A stretch of DNA of 64,000 nucleotides. It comes from Bifidobacterium minimum. Its GTDB lineage: Bacteria > Actinomycetota > Actinomycetes > Actinomycetales > Bifidobacteriaceae. The position numbers were made by a program, and so were the translations under genes. The notes beneath the pieces were generated by a model, which saw only the letters and a list, made by a program, of their open reading frames with translations, made no database searches and had not been told where the DNA came from. Each line of letters begins with the position of its first letter. Position 1 is the first letter of the stretch. Of this stretch, positions 30,120 to 39,059 are shown in pieces. The stretch lies in assembly GCF_000741645.1 (NCBI RefSeq), contig NZ_JGZD01000001.1, forward strand, positions 62,001 through 126,000. Reading direction: 5' to 3'.

Positions 30120-31160
30120 ATGGCTGAGAACGAATGGCTGAGCAAGGACTTCTACAAGGTCCTTGGCGTCTCCAAGGACGCCAGCGCCGCGGACATCACC
30201 AAGGCGTACCGCAAACTTGCTCGCCGATATCATCCCGACCTCAACAAGACCAAGGAGGCCGAGGAGAAATTCAAGGACATCTCCGAAGCGTATGACGTCC
30301 TCAACAACGCCGAGCAGCGTCGCAAGTACGATGCGATCAGGCAGTTCGGCATGGGAGGGGCGCGTTTCTCCGGAGGGTCCGGGCAGGGGGGATTCGATGC
30401 GTCCGGTTTTCAGGACATCTTCGGATCCATGTTCGGTGGCTCCGGCGCCACGGCCCAGGGCGGGCCGGGAGGAAGCCGCATACGCTTCTCGACCAATGGC
30501 GCGGGGCAGCCCAGCATGAGCGACATATTCTCCATGTTCGGCAGCGGGGCTCCTGGCGGCTCGGGATTCGGCGGGCATTCGGGCCCCATGGGCGAGTCCG
30601 CGCGTCCCCGGAAGGGCGAGGACCGTCGGTCCTCGATCACGCTGACGTTCCGTCAGGCCGTGAAGGGGGCGACGGTGTCGTTGAGCGTGGGGGGAAGCTC
30701 GTTCAAAACGCATGTTCCCGCCGGAGTCCGCGACGGGCAGAGAATCCGCATCGCCGGCAAGGGACAGGAGGGACGCGATGGAGGACCCCGGGGAGATCTC
30801 TATCTGTCCATCCGTGTCAGGCCCAGCAAGCGGTTCACGCTGGAGGGCAGGGACCTGGTCGTTGATCTTCCCGTGACGGTCGCGCAGGCGGCGTTGGGGG
30901 CAAAGGTCGCCGTCAGCGACATCGATGGCTCCGACGTCGTCATGAAGGTTCCCGCGGGTTCCTCCAGCGGCGATGAGGTCCGGGCGAAAGGGCATGGGGT
31001 GCGCTCGCGCGAGGGGGACGGCGATCTGATCGGTCGCATCCGCATCGTGCTGCCCGGCAAACTGGATGGCGCCCAGAAGAAGGCCGTCAGGGAGTTTGAT
31101 GCGGCCAGCGGGGACTTCGCCTCCGAGGTCGAGGCGGAACGTACTCCGGGGCGGGAATGA
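30120..31160 (+). CDS. dnaJ: DnaJ-family co-chaperone without zinc finger
   Basis: 346 residues. The J domain contains HPD at 38-40 and ends near residue 75. A long Gly/Phe/Ser-rich linker (80-160) leads directly to the C-terminal substrate-binding domains ([20 protein letters not shown] onward). The four CxxCxGxG zinc motifs of type I DnaJ are absent, so it is a CbpA/DnaJ2-type protein in the dnaK operon position. AAGGAGA precedes the ATG. A canonical DnaJ with zinc fingers may be encoded elsewhere. Confidence 0.92.
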   Translation: MAENEWLSKDFYKVLGVSKDASAADITKAYRKLARRYHPDLNKTKEAEEKFKDISEAYDVLNNAEQRRKYDAIRQFGMGGARFSGGSGQGGFDASGFQDIFGSMFGGSGATAQGGPGGSRIRFSTNGAGQPSMSDIFSMFGSGAPGGSGFGGHSGPMGESARPRKGEDRRSSITLTFRQAVKGATVSLSVGGSSFKTHVPAGVRDGQRIRIAGKGQEGRDGGPRGDLYLSIRVRPSKRFTLEGRDLVVDLPVTVAQAALGAKVAVSDIDGSDVVMKVPAGSSSGDEVRAKGHGVRSREGDGDLIGRIRIVLPGKLDGAQKKAVREFDAASGDFASEVEAERTPGRE

Positions 31161-31234
31161 GGTGCGCGTGATCCCCGTCACGATGACGGTGATCGGAATA
31201 GTCGGAAGAGACGGAAGAGACGGAAGGCGGAACC

Positions 31235-31804
31235 ATGATGCATGTCGATGGCCGGATCAGGCACGCCTATCTTGAGGGTGCCGTATCGCTCATTCGGGGG
31301 GACGGGGACCTCGATCAGCTGGATGACGCCGGATTCGACATCAGCCTTCCCGTGTTCGCCGTCGGACAGGTCGCGGCCATAGCGGGTGTCCATCCTCAGA
31401 CCCTGCGTCAGTACGATCGTCTGGGAATCGTCGTTCCGAGACGCACCCAGGGCGGCGCCCGGCGCTACTCGCTTCGCGACGTCAGCCGTCTGTGCGACGC
31501 CCAGCGTCTCAGTCAGGAGGATTCCGTCAATCTCGCCGGGATCCTGCGAATCCTTGATCTGGCGGAGGAGAACCGGCAGCTGCGCAGACAGATACGGCGC
31601 ATGCGTCAGGGGCCGCAGTCCACCGTGTTCGCATCCACCCCCGAGGGCGAGATCGTCGAGGTGCATGGGGAGACGAGCATCGGTCTCAGACGTGAGATCC
31701 GCGAGAGAACGGAAAGCTATGCGGAACGGTCGTTGATGATCGTGGGGCAGGAATGCTCCACGGCCGGGTCCGCCGCTCTGGTGGTATGGAAGGCATGCCC
31801 CTGA
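31235..31804 (+). CDS. hspR: MerR-family heat-shock repressor HspR
   Basis: 189 residues. The winged HTH reads VFAVGQVAAIAGVHPQTLRQYDRLGIVVPRR with the usual GGARRYSLRDV wing, followed by a coiled-coil segment ILDLAEENRQLRRQIRRMR. There is a 38-residue N-terminal extension. It closes the dnaK operon and should bind the HAIR site at 27172. GGAAGGCGGA lies before two possible ATGs (31235, 31238). Confidence 0.95.
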   Translation: MMHVDGRIRHAYLEGAVSLIRGDGDLDQLDDAGFDISLPVFAVGQVAAIAGVHPQTLRQYDRLGIVVPRRTQGGARRYSLRDVSRLCDAQRLSQEDSVNLAGILRILDLAEENRQLRRQIRRMRQGPQSTVFASTPEGEIVEVHGETSIGLRREIRERTESYAERSLMIVGQECSTAGSAALVVWKACP

Positions 31805-31878
31805 CGTCTTCGGGGTCTCCGGGCTTCCTTCGGCCGGAATCGCGAATTCCGTTCAAGGTCTGAGGTATAACGGTAACG

Positions 31879-32700
31879 ATGCCGAGTGGCATCCATGACT
31901 TTTTCTTGTTCGAGGGAAATTCTCATGAGGCGGATGGAGAGAAATGGCCGACGGCGGGAACGAGAGACTGGTCGCCAGGCATAGTCGCGGAATCTACGGT
32001 CCTCCCATACGCGAACGACTTATGGCGCGGATCGGCGTCGCCCCCATCACCGTCCTGTGCGGACTGTTCTGGCTGGGGAAAAGAGAGCTTTCCGAGCAAT
32101 GGTATGACCGTGTGCATCGTTCGCGGAAGGTCCATCGCATCGTTCTTCCCAGTCGCAGGTTAAGCGAGAGACAGGTTCTGGCGCTGGTGCTGGACGGTCT
32201 TCGCCTGGATGCGAGCCTGGACGACAGAACCCATGCCATCGTCGAATCCCTCAGCCGGGGAACGGTGGATTCCGCCGGCCTCGCCCGCGTCCTTCCCGAT
32301 CTCATGCGCGGCGCCGCGGGGGACACCATTCTGCTCGTCGCCTATGATTGGCACGCCACCGCGGGCCTAGACAGGCTTCTGGTCCTGGCCGCACGCTGCG
32401 GGGTGAACATCGTGTGCTCCCTGATGGACGCCACGGATCTGCAGCGTCAGTCCTCCGAGGCCGGGGTCCGGACCTGCGTCATCGAGGATTCGGATCTTCT
32501 TCTGACCGAGGACGAACTCGGAACGCTTGCCGCGCTTTGCGGTGTGCGGCCCGATCCTGCGCTGATCAGGTGTTCGCCATCGGCCCCGACCATGTGCTGC
32601 GCAGAGCGGAGATCGGCACGGATTCGGAGTCGTCGCAGAGATCGTCGAACGCGCCATCGCATTCGACGGCACCGTCATCCGTGAAGGAGGTCGATCCGTC
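31879..32700 (+). pseudogene. probable decayed MalT-like (STAND/LuxR) regulator
   Basis: TATAAC (31866-31871) ends 7 bases before an ATG at 31879, as expected for a leaderless start, but that frame loses homology near 31940. The frame from 31944 carries GIYGPPIRERLMARIGVAPITVL, TILLVAYDWHATAGLDRLLVL and VIEDSDLLLTEDELGTLAAL, arranged like the ATPase and sensor parts of MalT-type regulators. The Walker A region reads LFWLGKRELSEQW rather than AGYGKTTL. After about 32570 that frame turns into Arg-rich nonsense while another gives HGFGVVAEIVERAIAFDG. So several frame breaks and a lost nucleotide site point to decay. The family assignment is tentative. Confidence 0.45.
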
Positions 32701-34322
32701 ATGAGCGACAGGACCAGACTCGTCCTACTGACGTTGTCCGGCATCGTCTGCGCGGTGCTCGCGGCCTTCTGCTCGGTGGGGCTGCTCACCGTTTCCGGCT
32801 GGTTCATCGCCGCCTGTGCGGTGGCCGGAATCACCGCCGGCAGCACCTTCTCGTATCTTTCTGCCAGCGGGGCCGTGCGTGCCTTCGCGGTCGGGCGCAT
32901 CGCCGCCGACTACATCAGTCGCGTGCTTCAGCACAAAGGCGCTCTCCTCAAGCAGGGGGAGAGTCGTTCCCGTCTGCTCGAGCGCATGACCCATGCACGG
33001 ATGGCTTCCGGAGCGTTCCTCGACCGTGCCGTCAGCGACGTGGACGAACGGTCCATGCGGCATATCCGCGTCACGGCTCCGATTCTCTCCGCCGTGGTGC
33101 TCAGCGCGGCGGCCGTCGCCATGTCGTGGACGGTGTCGTCTCTGGCGGCCGGGATCGTGCTGGGCGGGTCCCTTGCCAGCTCCGACGTCGGGGCTTTGTC
33201 CGGCTCCGGCGCCGCCGAGCTGGACGTCGATCGTGCGGCCGTCCGCCGTCTGGTCGCGGCCGTCGCCGGGTCGCGGGACGACATGGCGTCCGTGGGTGCG
33301 ACGCGGACGGTGTCCCGGGAAGTCGGGAAGTCCATCGATCGGCTCGGCGTGCGCGAACGGCGTGACGCCGCGGATATGATGACTCCCGTCATCGCCTGTA
33401 TCTGGGCGGTGGCCCTGGCTGCCGCCGGTGTGGCGTCTTCGGCGGCCGATGCGGCCGATTCCTCCAGTCTGTGCCTCGTGCTGCTTATGCTCGCAGGGCT
33501 CTCGGGAAGTTGGACGGCCGTCGCGCCGGCCGTCAGACATGAGCGGCGTCTGATCCGGGCGCGTCGTCGTCTGGAGTCGCCTGACGGTACGGATGCCCGA
33601 GGAGCCGGGGGTACCGGCTCTGCGCTCGCGGATGCGGATCCGTCCCTGTCCATTCCCGTTGACGTCTCCCCGGTCTCCGCGGACACCCCCGGCCATCCGG
33701 CGGAGGCGCTCGCCCTGACGGTGGATGTTCCATCCGCCGCCCTGCGCTTGGCGCGACGGGAGAGGATCCTCCTCGACCGCGGATCCGTGCTGTTCGTCAC
33801 CGGTCGTTCCGGTGCGGGGAAGACGACCATGCTGCGCGCTCTGGAGCGCGGAATCGCCGTCGGAACCGGCCTGGTCGTGCGCCGCGTCGCCGTCGACGAC
33901 CATGTGTTCGCGGGGACGGTGGCCGACAATCTGCGCATCGCCGACCCGACGCTCGAGGACGTCGCGATGGAGGATCTGCTGCGTCGACTCGAGCTGTCCG
34001 ACGCCACGCCCGAGACGTCCGTGGGGGTCGGTGGGACGGCGGATGGCGCAGTCCGAACATGATGGCCACGCCCGAGACGTCCGTGGGGGTCGGGGGACGC
34101 CCGCTGTCCGGAGGTGAGGAGACGCGTCTGCGCATCGCCCGCGGAATCCTTTCCCGTCCCGACGTGCTGCTCGTCGACGAGCCCACCGCCGGGCTCGATG
34201 CGCGTCGTGCGGGCATCGTCATGGACCTGCTGCGCAAGGCCGCCCCCTTCGTCGTCATCGCCCTGCACGATCCGGACTCGGTCGGGCTGAGAAGCCCGGG
34301 CGACGCGGAGCTGGCGCTGTAG
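32701..34322 (+). pseudogene. CydC-type ABC transporter gene interrupted by a 62-bp duplication
   Basis: From ATG 32701 the protein has membrane helices (LVLLTLSGIVCAVLAAFCSVGLL), a CydC-like FLDRAVSDVDERSMRHIRV segment, and an ABC domain with Walker A GRSGAGKTT. The frame stops at 34062. The rest, LSGGEETRLRIARG (signature) and VLLVDEPTAGLDA (Walker B), continues in another frame to 34322. A 29-bp exact repeat at offset 62 causes the shift: removing 62 bases gives an uninterrupted 519-codon gene. CydC normally exports thiols with CydD for cytochrome bd assembly; no cydD is present here and the membrane domain is short. Confidence 0.8.
34003..34093. repeat. 29-bp exact direct repeat inside the cydC-like gene
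   Basis: 34003-34031 and 34065-34093 are identical (starting GCCACGCCCGAGACGTCCG) with a 62-base offset, not a multiple of three. Confidence 0.9.
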
Positions 34323-34841
34323 AGAGGGATCCCGGCATCGCATCACCGGCCGTTTGTGTGCCGGCCTGTCCCCGGGGATGACCTAATCCGTGGTTAACAT
34401 TCGGCTGCACCACCAAGATCACGACGACGCTGTCGACCTCGAATTCACCCCATGTCTTCGTCCGTCCGACGTCCTCGATATCGGGAACACGCAGATCTCG
34501 GACTTCGCCTCCACCGGCCTGGAATTTCGCCTCCACCGTCGGCCGCTTCGGGCGCCACGACGCTCGCCTCCGACCCGCCTCATGTGCACCGACATCTCCG
34601 ATGGACTGCAGTTCGCTTAGTTGGACGGCTACGGGAGAGCTGACGCCAAGGTTCTAGATGAGATAATGCGTCGACGCTTCGTCGTGCCGGGCTGCGCTGT
34701 GCCGTGCTGTGCCGTGCTGTGCCGTGCTGGGCCGCGCTGGGCTGATGGGACGCCGGCGCACGGACGTCCGCCTTTTGCCCGCCTAATTCCTAAGACGTCT
34801 AAGGCGCCTTATTCTTAAGGCAGGAGAGCGAGGGGGTGCTC
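34323..34841. other. intergenic region with decamer repeats and short palindromes
   Basis: No confident gene. Open frames exist on both strands around 34255-34620 (minus strand with EVRDLRVPDIEDVGRTKTWG), but I recognise neither. A degenerate 10-bp tandem repeat of GTGCTGTGCC type occupies about 34686-34743. Next to the mgtC start are the palindromes AGACGTCT (34793-34800) and AAGGCGCCTT (34801-34810). Confidence 0.6.
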
Positions 34842-35531
34842 ATGACGGCATGGATGGTGACGCCGGCCGAACTGGTCGATATCACCGCGGCTTTGGTGCT
34901 TACCGGGCTGGTCGGATTCGAACGTGAGGCGCGACGCAAGGATGCGGGGATTCGCACACATATCCTCGTGGGCCTTGCCAGCTGTTTGTTCACGCTGATC
35001 TCCATCCGGGGCATACCTGCGCTGATGGGGTCCGGCGTGACGTGGGACGCCTCGCGCATCGCCTCTCAGGTGGTCGTCGGCATCGGCTTCCTCGGCGCCG
35101 GCGTGATCTTCTTCAATAACGACACCGTGCGCGGTCTGACGACCGCCAGCGCCATCTGGATGGTCGCGGCCGTGGGCGTGGCCTGCGGAGCGGGGATGAT
35201 CGGCGCGGCGGCGCTTGTCGTGGCGTTGTACTTCCTCGCCGTCTTCGCCGTGGCTCCTCTGACATCGCTGATCCTGCGGCGCGATCAGGATCATCTTCTG
35301 CGTCTGACGTATGAGGACGGCAAGGGCGCTCTGCGCCAGACGCTGCTTCTTGCCGACAGCCAGGGCTTCGACGCGCGCATCGTCTCTACACGCGACATCC
35401 ATCGGAACGATTGGGACGGTGCCGGCGTGGACGTCCGCGTCAGTGGGAAGGGTGATCTGCAAGCCTTCATCACCGCCGTGGCCGAGACGGACGGCGTACG
35501 CGGCATCGACCTGCTCGATCGTGATGACTGA
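34842..35531 (+). CDS. MgtC/SapB-family membrane protein
   Basis: 229 residues. The MgtC core is clear: VLTGLVGFEREARRKDAG, RTHILVGLASCLFTLIS, and GIGFLGAGVIFFNNDTVRGLTTASAIW, with four to five helices, then a C-terminal ACT-like soluble domain. Members affect growth at low magnesium and membrane ATPase activity; the exact role in actinobacteria is unknown. Start ATG 34842 (GTG 34836 alternative) behind an AGGAGAG-type site. Confidence 0.88.
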   Translation: MTAWMVTPAELVDITAALVLTGLVGFEREARRKDAGIRTHILVGLASCLFTLISIRGIPALMGSGVTWDASRIASQVVVGIGFLGAGVIFFNNDTVRGLTTASAIWMVAAVGVACGAGMIGAAALVVALYFLAVFAVAPLTSLILRRDQDHLLRLTYEDGKGALRQTLLLADSQGFDARIVSTRDIHRNDWDGAGVDVRVSGKGDLQAFITAVAETDGVRGIDLLDRDD

Positions 35532-35669
35532 CGGTAGAAGGGGCGTCGTAAGTGATCATCGCGATGTATGATTCCGACGCCGCGGGTTTGCGGAGACCGC
35601 AGGATGCCGAGCTCCGTGCTTTGGGCTAATCTGGGGTGGCATCACGGAGAATCCGGCTGAAGGATGGAC

Positions 35670-36374
35670 ATGACCGATCGCTTTTGTGCTTTGACCGCGG
35701 TGTTGTGGGATATGGACGGCACGCTGATTGATTCCGAGCCCTACTGGCATGAGTCCGAACTGATCATCGCCAGGGATGCCGGAGGTGACTGGGACAAGGA
35801 GATGGCGTGGCAGTGCTCGGGCACACCGGTTCCCGAGGTCGCCCGGAAGATGATCGAGCGTGGAACGCGTTTGGACGCGGACGAGATAGGCCGGAGGATG
35901 ATCGCTCATGTGGCCCGACGCGAGTTCGAGCGGGTCCCCTGGATCGATGGCGTCCTCGCCGTTCTTGAATCGTTGTCGGCCGCGGGAATCCCCTCGGTCC
36001 TCGTCACGACCTCTCCGAGGGATATGGCCGTGAATCTCATAGCCCATGCGCCGGCGGGCAGCTTCGCGGGGTACGTGTGCGGCGATGATGAAGTGGCGAA
36101 GAAGCCCGATCCTGCTCCGTATCTTGCCGCCGCCCGGATCGTGGGGGTTGATGGAAGCGCCGATGCGGACGCTATGGCCAGACTCCTTGCCGTGGAGGAT
36201 TCTCCGACGGGGCTGGCGTCGGCGGTCGCATCGGGCGCCACCACCGTGGCGCAGACGAAGTACACGCAGATCGACACTTCCCATGGGCCGCAATTCGCCT
36301 CATGGGATGGGTATGACGGTGTGACCGCGGAATCCTGCGAGGCGCTGATCCGTCATCGACTGTGCCGCCGATGA
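35670..36374 (+). CDS. HAD-superfamily phosphatase, beta-phosphoglucomutase-like
   Basis: 234 residues. Motif I WDMDGTLIDSEP has both Asp14 and Asp16; the helical cap follows; motif II is VLVTTSPRD, motif III Lys in DEVAKKPDPAPYL and motif IV VEDSPTGLASAVASG. This is the phosphoglycolate phosphatase/beta-phosphoglucomutase branch; the substrate is unknown. GAAGGATGG lies just upstream of ATG 35670 (ATG 35664 is an alternative). Confidence 0.9.
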   Translation: MTDRFCALTAVLWDMDGTLIDSEPYWHESELIIARDAGGDWDKEMAWQCSGTPVPEVARKMIERGTRLDADEIGRRMIAHVARREFERVPWIDGVLAVLESLSAAGIPSVLVTTSPRDMAVNLIAHAPAGSFAGYVCGDDEVAKKPDPAPYLAAARIVGVDGSADADAMARLLAVEDSPTGLASAVASGATTVAQTKYTQIDTSHGPQFASWDGYDGVTAESCEALIRHRLCRR

Positions 36375-36419
36375 CGTCGCTGATGGGTGTGGTCCGACGT
36401 TCACGGCCGATGTTCGTCA

Positions 36420-36508
36420 TGCGGACTCCCATATGTATATGGACTTTTACGCGGATTCTATGCGGATTCTAGAGGGAATTTATATGTATATGTTCTATAT
36501 GGACTCAC
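36420..36508. other. AT-rich spacer with short repeats
   Basis: Between convergent genes. ATATGTATATG occurs twice (36429-36439, 36482-36492) and GCGGATTCTA twice (36451-36460, 36463-36472). No gene or clear terminator. Confidence 0.5.
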
Positions 36509-37366
36509 TTATTTGAGGATGGCGCGCAACGCTTCGTCGAGTGGCGTCAATGGATGACCCAGCGTCTTCTCGAAATCGTTGGAGAGAACTTCGAGGTCGC
36601 CGTGGGCGATGAGCTTTTGCACGCCGGCGAGTCCGGAGGCTGCGCTCTGGGGGAGTCCCGTGGCCTCGAGCGTACGGATGAAATCCTCCGTTGTGAGCGG
36701 CAGGGGTTTGATGGGCGCACCCAGAATGCGTCCCAGAGCAGCGGCGAGATCTGCGTATGATCGTGCGGCTCCTGACAGTTCGAGGATCTTTGGTGTGCGA
36801 ACCGTACCACTGACGACGATGGCGGCGGCACGGGCATACTCGCTTTTCAGCGCCCACCCGATCGTCGCGTCTCCTGCGGCGTATGGCAGGGTTCCGGTGC
36901 GCTTGGCCACGTCGATGAGTGTCAGTTCGTTTTCGAGATACCAGTTGTTCCGTAGGAAGGTGTGGCTGATCCCGGACTCCTCGATGCGCCTCTCCGTGGC
37001 GACGTGGTCGGCCGACAGCATGTTGTCCACGGCTGTCGCCTGAGCGAAGCTGGTGTAGGCGATGAAGGTCACGCCCGCCTTCTTCGCCGCTTTGACGACG
37101 TTCTCGTGCTGGCGTTCGCGCTCGCCGGGGGCTCCGGGCGCGCCCGAGACGAAGAGGAGACGGTCGATGCCATCGAAGGCCGCTTCCAGGGAATCGGAAT
37201 CCGAATAGTCCCCGATGCGGATGGCGACTCCTCGCGCCGTGAGACGTTCCGCCTTCTCCTTGCTGCGTGCCAGACCGATGATCTCATCCGAGGGAATGAG
37301 TGACTCCAGCGCGTCGATGGCATATCCGCCGAACCCGCCGGTTGCTCCGGTGACGAGAACCGTCAT
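36509..37366 (-). CDS. NmrA/QOR2-type NAD(P)-binding oxidoreductase
   Basis: 285 residues. The Rossmann glycine motif is TVLVTGATGGFGG at the N-terminus; DYSDSDSLEAAFDGIDRLLFVSG, ENVVKAAKKAGVTFIAYTSF and SHTFLRNNWYLEN follow the QOR2/NmrA pattern. The catalytic Tyr-Lys pair of classical SDRs is missing, as usual in this branch. Likely an NADPH-dependent quinone reductase or redox sensor. AAGGAG lies 7 bases before ATG 37366. Confidence 0.88.
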   Translation of the reverse strand: MTVLVTGATGGFGGYAIDALESLIPSDEIIGLARSKEKAERLTARGVAIRIGDYSDSDSLEAAFDGIDRLLFVSGAPGAPGERERQHENVVKAAKKAGVTFIAYTSFAQATAVDNMLSADHVATERRIEESGISHTFLRNNWYLENELTLIDVAKRTGTLPYAAGDATIGWALKSEYARAAAIVVSGTVRTPKILELSGAARSYADLAAALGRILGAPIKPLPLTTEDFIRTLEATGLPQSAASGLAGVQKLIAHGDLEVLSNDFEKTLGHPLTPLDEALRAILK

Positions 37367-37938
37367 ATCATGCTCCTTCCATGAAGCCTGCATCCACATC
37401 TTAGAGGGTTTGCGGAGACCTTGTGGGAAGGCAGCTTGTGGCTTTCATCGGGTGTGGACTTTTATCGGGTATGACGAGACCGTATGCGATGGAACGCGCG
37501 AGAAGGATGGGAATCGTGGCGAGGACCACTGTTTCACGTGAAACCCGTGAAAACCATCGGATCGTCGGTAAATCGTCGATGAACGGCGACCATCGACGTG
37601 CTCGAACGTATGTCCGTTACGTATGCCGGTCGCGGGACTCGGGCCAATTGTGATATGCGTGTACCCAAGTGATATGCGTGTACCCAAGAAGTTAAGGAAA
37701 ACGGAGCTGCACTGGCATGGACTGTCCTCGCTGCGCTTGCATGTCCGTGGCCGCGTGCGAACAGGGCCCCCATTTCACGCGACAGGTCAAAAGACATGGC
37801 AAGTATGGGTGTTAAACCGGTGGTTCCCGATGGAACCGTCCGTGTGACGCAATGGCGGGAATAGACCGGTGAGGGCGTGGAAAACTCGGGTTCCGGCATG
37901 AAAAGAGGCCTCCGGGAAACCCTCCCGAAGATCACGCG
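37367..37938. other. gene-free region containing parS and a 19-bp tandem repeat
   Basis: No supported gene in 570 bases. Notable are the parS-like site at 37530-37545 and two exact tandem copies of TGATATGCGTGTACCCAAG (37651-37669, 37670-37688). Confidence 0.7.
37530..37545. promoter_or_regulatory. parS: parS site (ParB/Spo0J binding)
   Basis: TGTTTCACGTGAAACC matches 15 of 16 bases of the bacterial parS consensus TGTTTCACGTGAAACA, including the whole 14-bp palindrome core. parS sites nucleate ParB for chromosome segregation and usually lie close to the replication origin. Confidence 0.85.
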
Positions 37939-38011
37939 TGGAGCTGATGGTAATCGAAACCACGACCTCTTCGATGCGAACGAAGCGCTCTACCAACTGA
38001 GCTACAGCCCC
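37939..38011 (-). tRNA. tRNA-Ala (anticodon CGC)
   Basis: Minus strand: acceptor GGGGCTG / CAGCTCC with discriminator A, D arm GCTCAGTTGGTAGAGC, anticodon stem CTTCG/CGAAG with loop TTCGCAT giving CGC, and T arm GTGGT-TTCGATT-ACCAT. CCA is not encoded. It reads GCG codons. Confidence 0.93.
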
Positions 38012-38204
38012 ATTGCCCATGCGGGCAACTCTCGATACTGTAATACAACCCGTCGCCAAGCGCAATCTCCGTGTGGCAGGAATGGCGTCGGGCGCACGGA
38101 GGGCAACGACGCTTACGTCAGCCGGTGTCCGTGCCCGGATTCCCCGATTGTCGTCTTTTACGTCGGTATTGACGTCTCCGTGCCCGAGACCCCCTGCGCG
38201 CCCT

Positions 38205-38891
38205 CTATTCCGAGGCGGATTCCGTGTGCGAGGGTTTTGACGATGAGCGCGCCTTCCACAGCCCGATGAAGGTCGGCGTCAGCGAGATCAGCAGGATGGC
38301 GAGGATGACGAGTTCGAAATTGTTCTGCACGGCGGGGATCCCTCCGAAGAAATATCCCAGCAGCGTGAACAGCGTCGACCATGTCAGCCCGCCGAGGACT
38401 GAGAACGGCGTGAAACGACGCCACCGCATCCCGGAGATACCCGAGATGAAAGGCATGAAGGTGCGGATGAAGGGGAAGAATCTGCCGAGGAAAACCGCCA
38501 GGGGACCCCACCTGTCGATCATCGCCTCCGTCTTCGCGATGCGTTCGGGTGTCATGGCCTTTACCCTGCCCGAATCGATGATTCGTCTGCCGAAGAAGCG
38601 TCCGATAACGTAGTTGCACTGATCCCCCACGATCGGCGCGATCCATACCACCGGCAGCAGTGCGGTCAGGGGCAGCGCGGAGACGCCCGTCGTCGCGTCG
38701 GGCGCGGCGAAGAACCCCGCGGCGAACAGCAGCGAGTCGCCGGGCAGGAACGGGAAGAACACGACTCCCGTCTCGACGAAGACGATGAGGAAGATGAAGC
38801 CCAGAGTGGGGGCCACCCCCATGGTGATCCATGTGGCGATGGCCGTCCGTGGATCCTTCAGGAGTCCGATGAGGAAATCGATGATGCGCAT
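38205..38891 (-). CDS. DedA-family membrane protein
   Basis: 228 residues. Hallmarks are ETGVVFFPFLPGDSLLFAAG, GDQCNYVIGRFFGRR and FLGRFFPFIRTFMPFISG with the conserved glycine/arginine residues, plus three to four hydrophobic segments. DedA proteins act in lipid carrier recycling or membrane homeostasis. GGGAAGG lies just before the ATG. The neighbours are unrelated. Confidence 0.92.
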   Translation of the reverse strand: MRIIDFLIGLLKDPRTAIATWITMGVAPTLGFIFLIVFVETGVVFFPFLPGDSLLFAAGFFAAPDATTGVSALPLTALLPVVWIAPIVGDQCNYVIGRFFGRRIIDSGRVKAMTPERIAKTEAMIDRWGPLAVFLGRFFPFIRTFMPFISGISGMRWRRFTPFSVLGGLTWSTLFTLLGYFFGGIPAVQNNFELVILAILLISLTPTFIGLWKARSSSKPSHTESASE

Positions 38892-38976
38892 GACCTTCCC
38901 TGCCGTGGTACGTGGTACGTGACGAGTTGTGGATGCTGCGGATGGGGAGCATCAGCTCAACCATACTCGACCATAC

Positions 38977-39005
38977 GCCGGAGAGAGGTCCGAGCTTTCT
39001 CCGGC
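38977..39005 (-). terminator. stem-loop after the O-mannosyltransferase gene
   Basis: GCCGGAGA (38977-38984) pairs with TCTCCGGC (38998-39005), 55 bases beyond the pmt stop and before dedA. No U tract. Confidence 0.45.
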
Positions 39006-39059
39006 ATCATCGACGGAGGATGGACACTGACGCGGGCGTCGTGAGCGTGGCTGACGATC

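Noticed and set aside
34255..34620. Overlapping frames on both strands (93 aa minus, 76 aa plus)
   Set aside because: Neither has a start signal, partner or known motif; kept only as a note on the gap.
37018..37030. DnaA box TTGTCCACG near parS
   Set aside because: Single, imperfect and inside the NmrA-type gene; no cluster of boxes to suggest oriC here.
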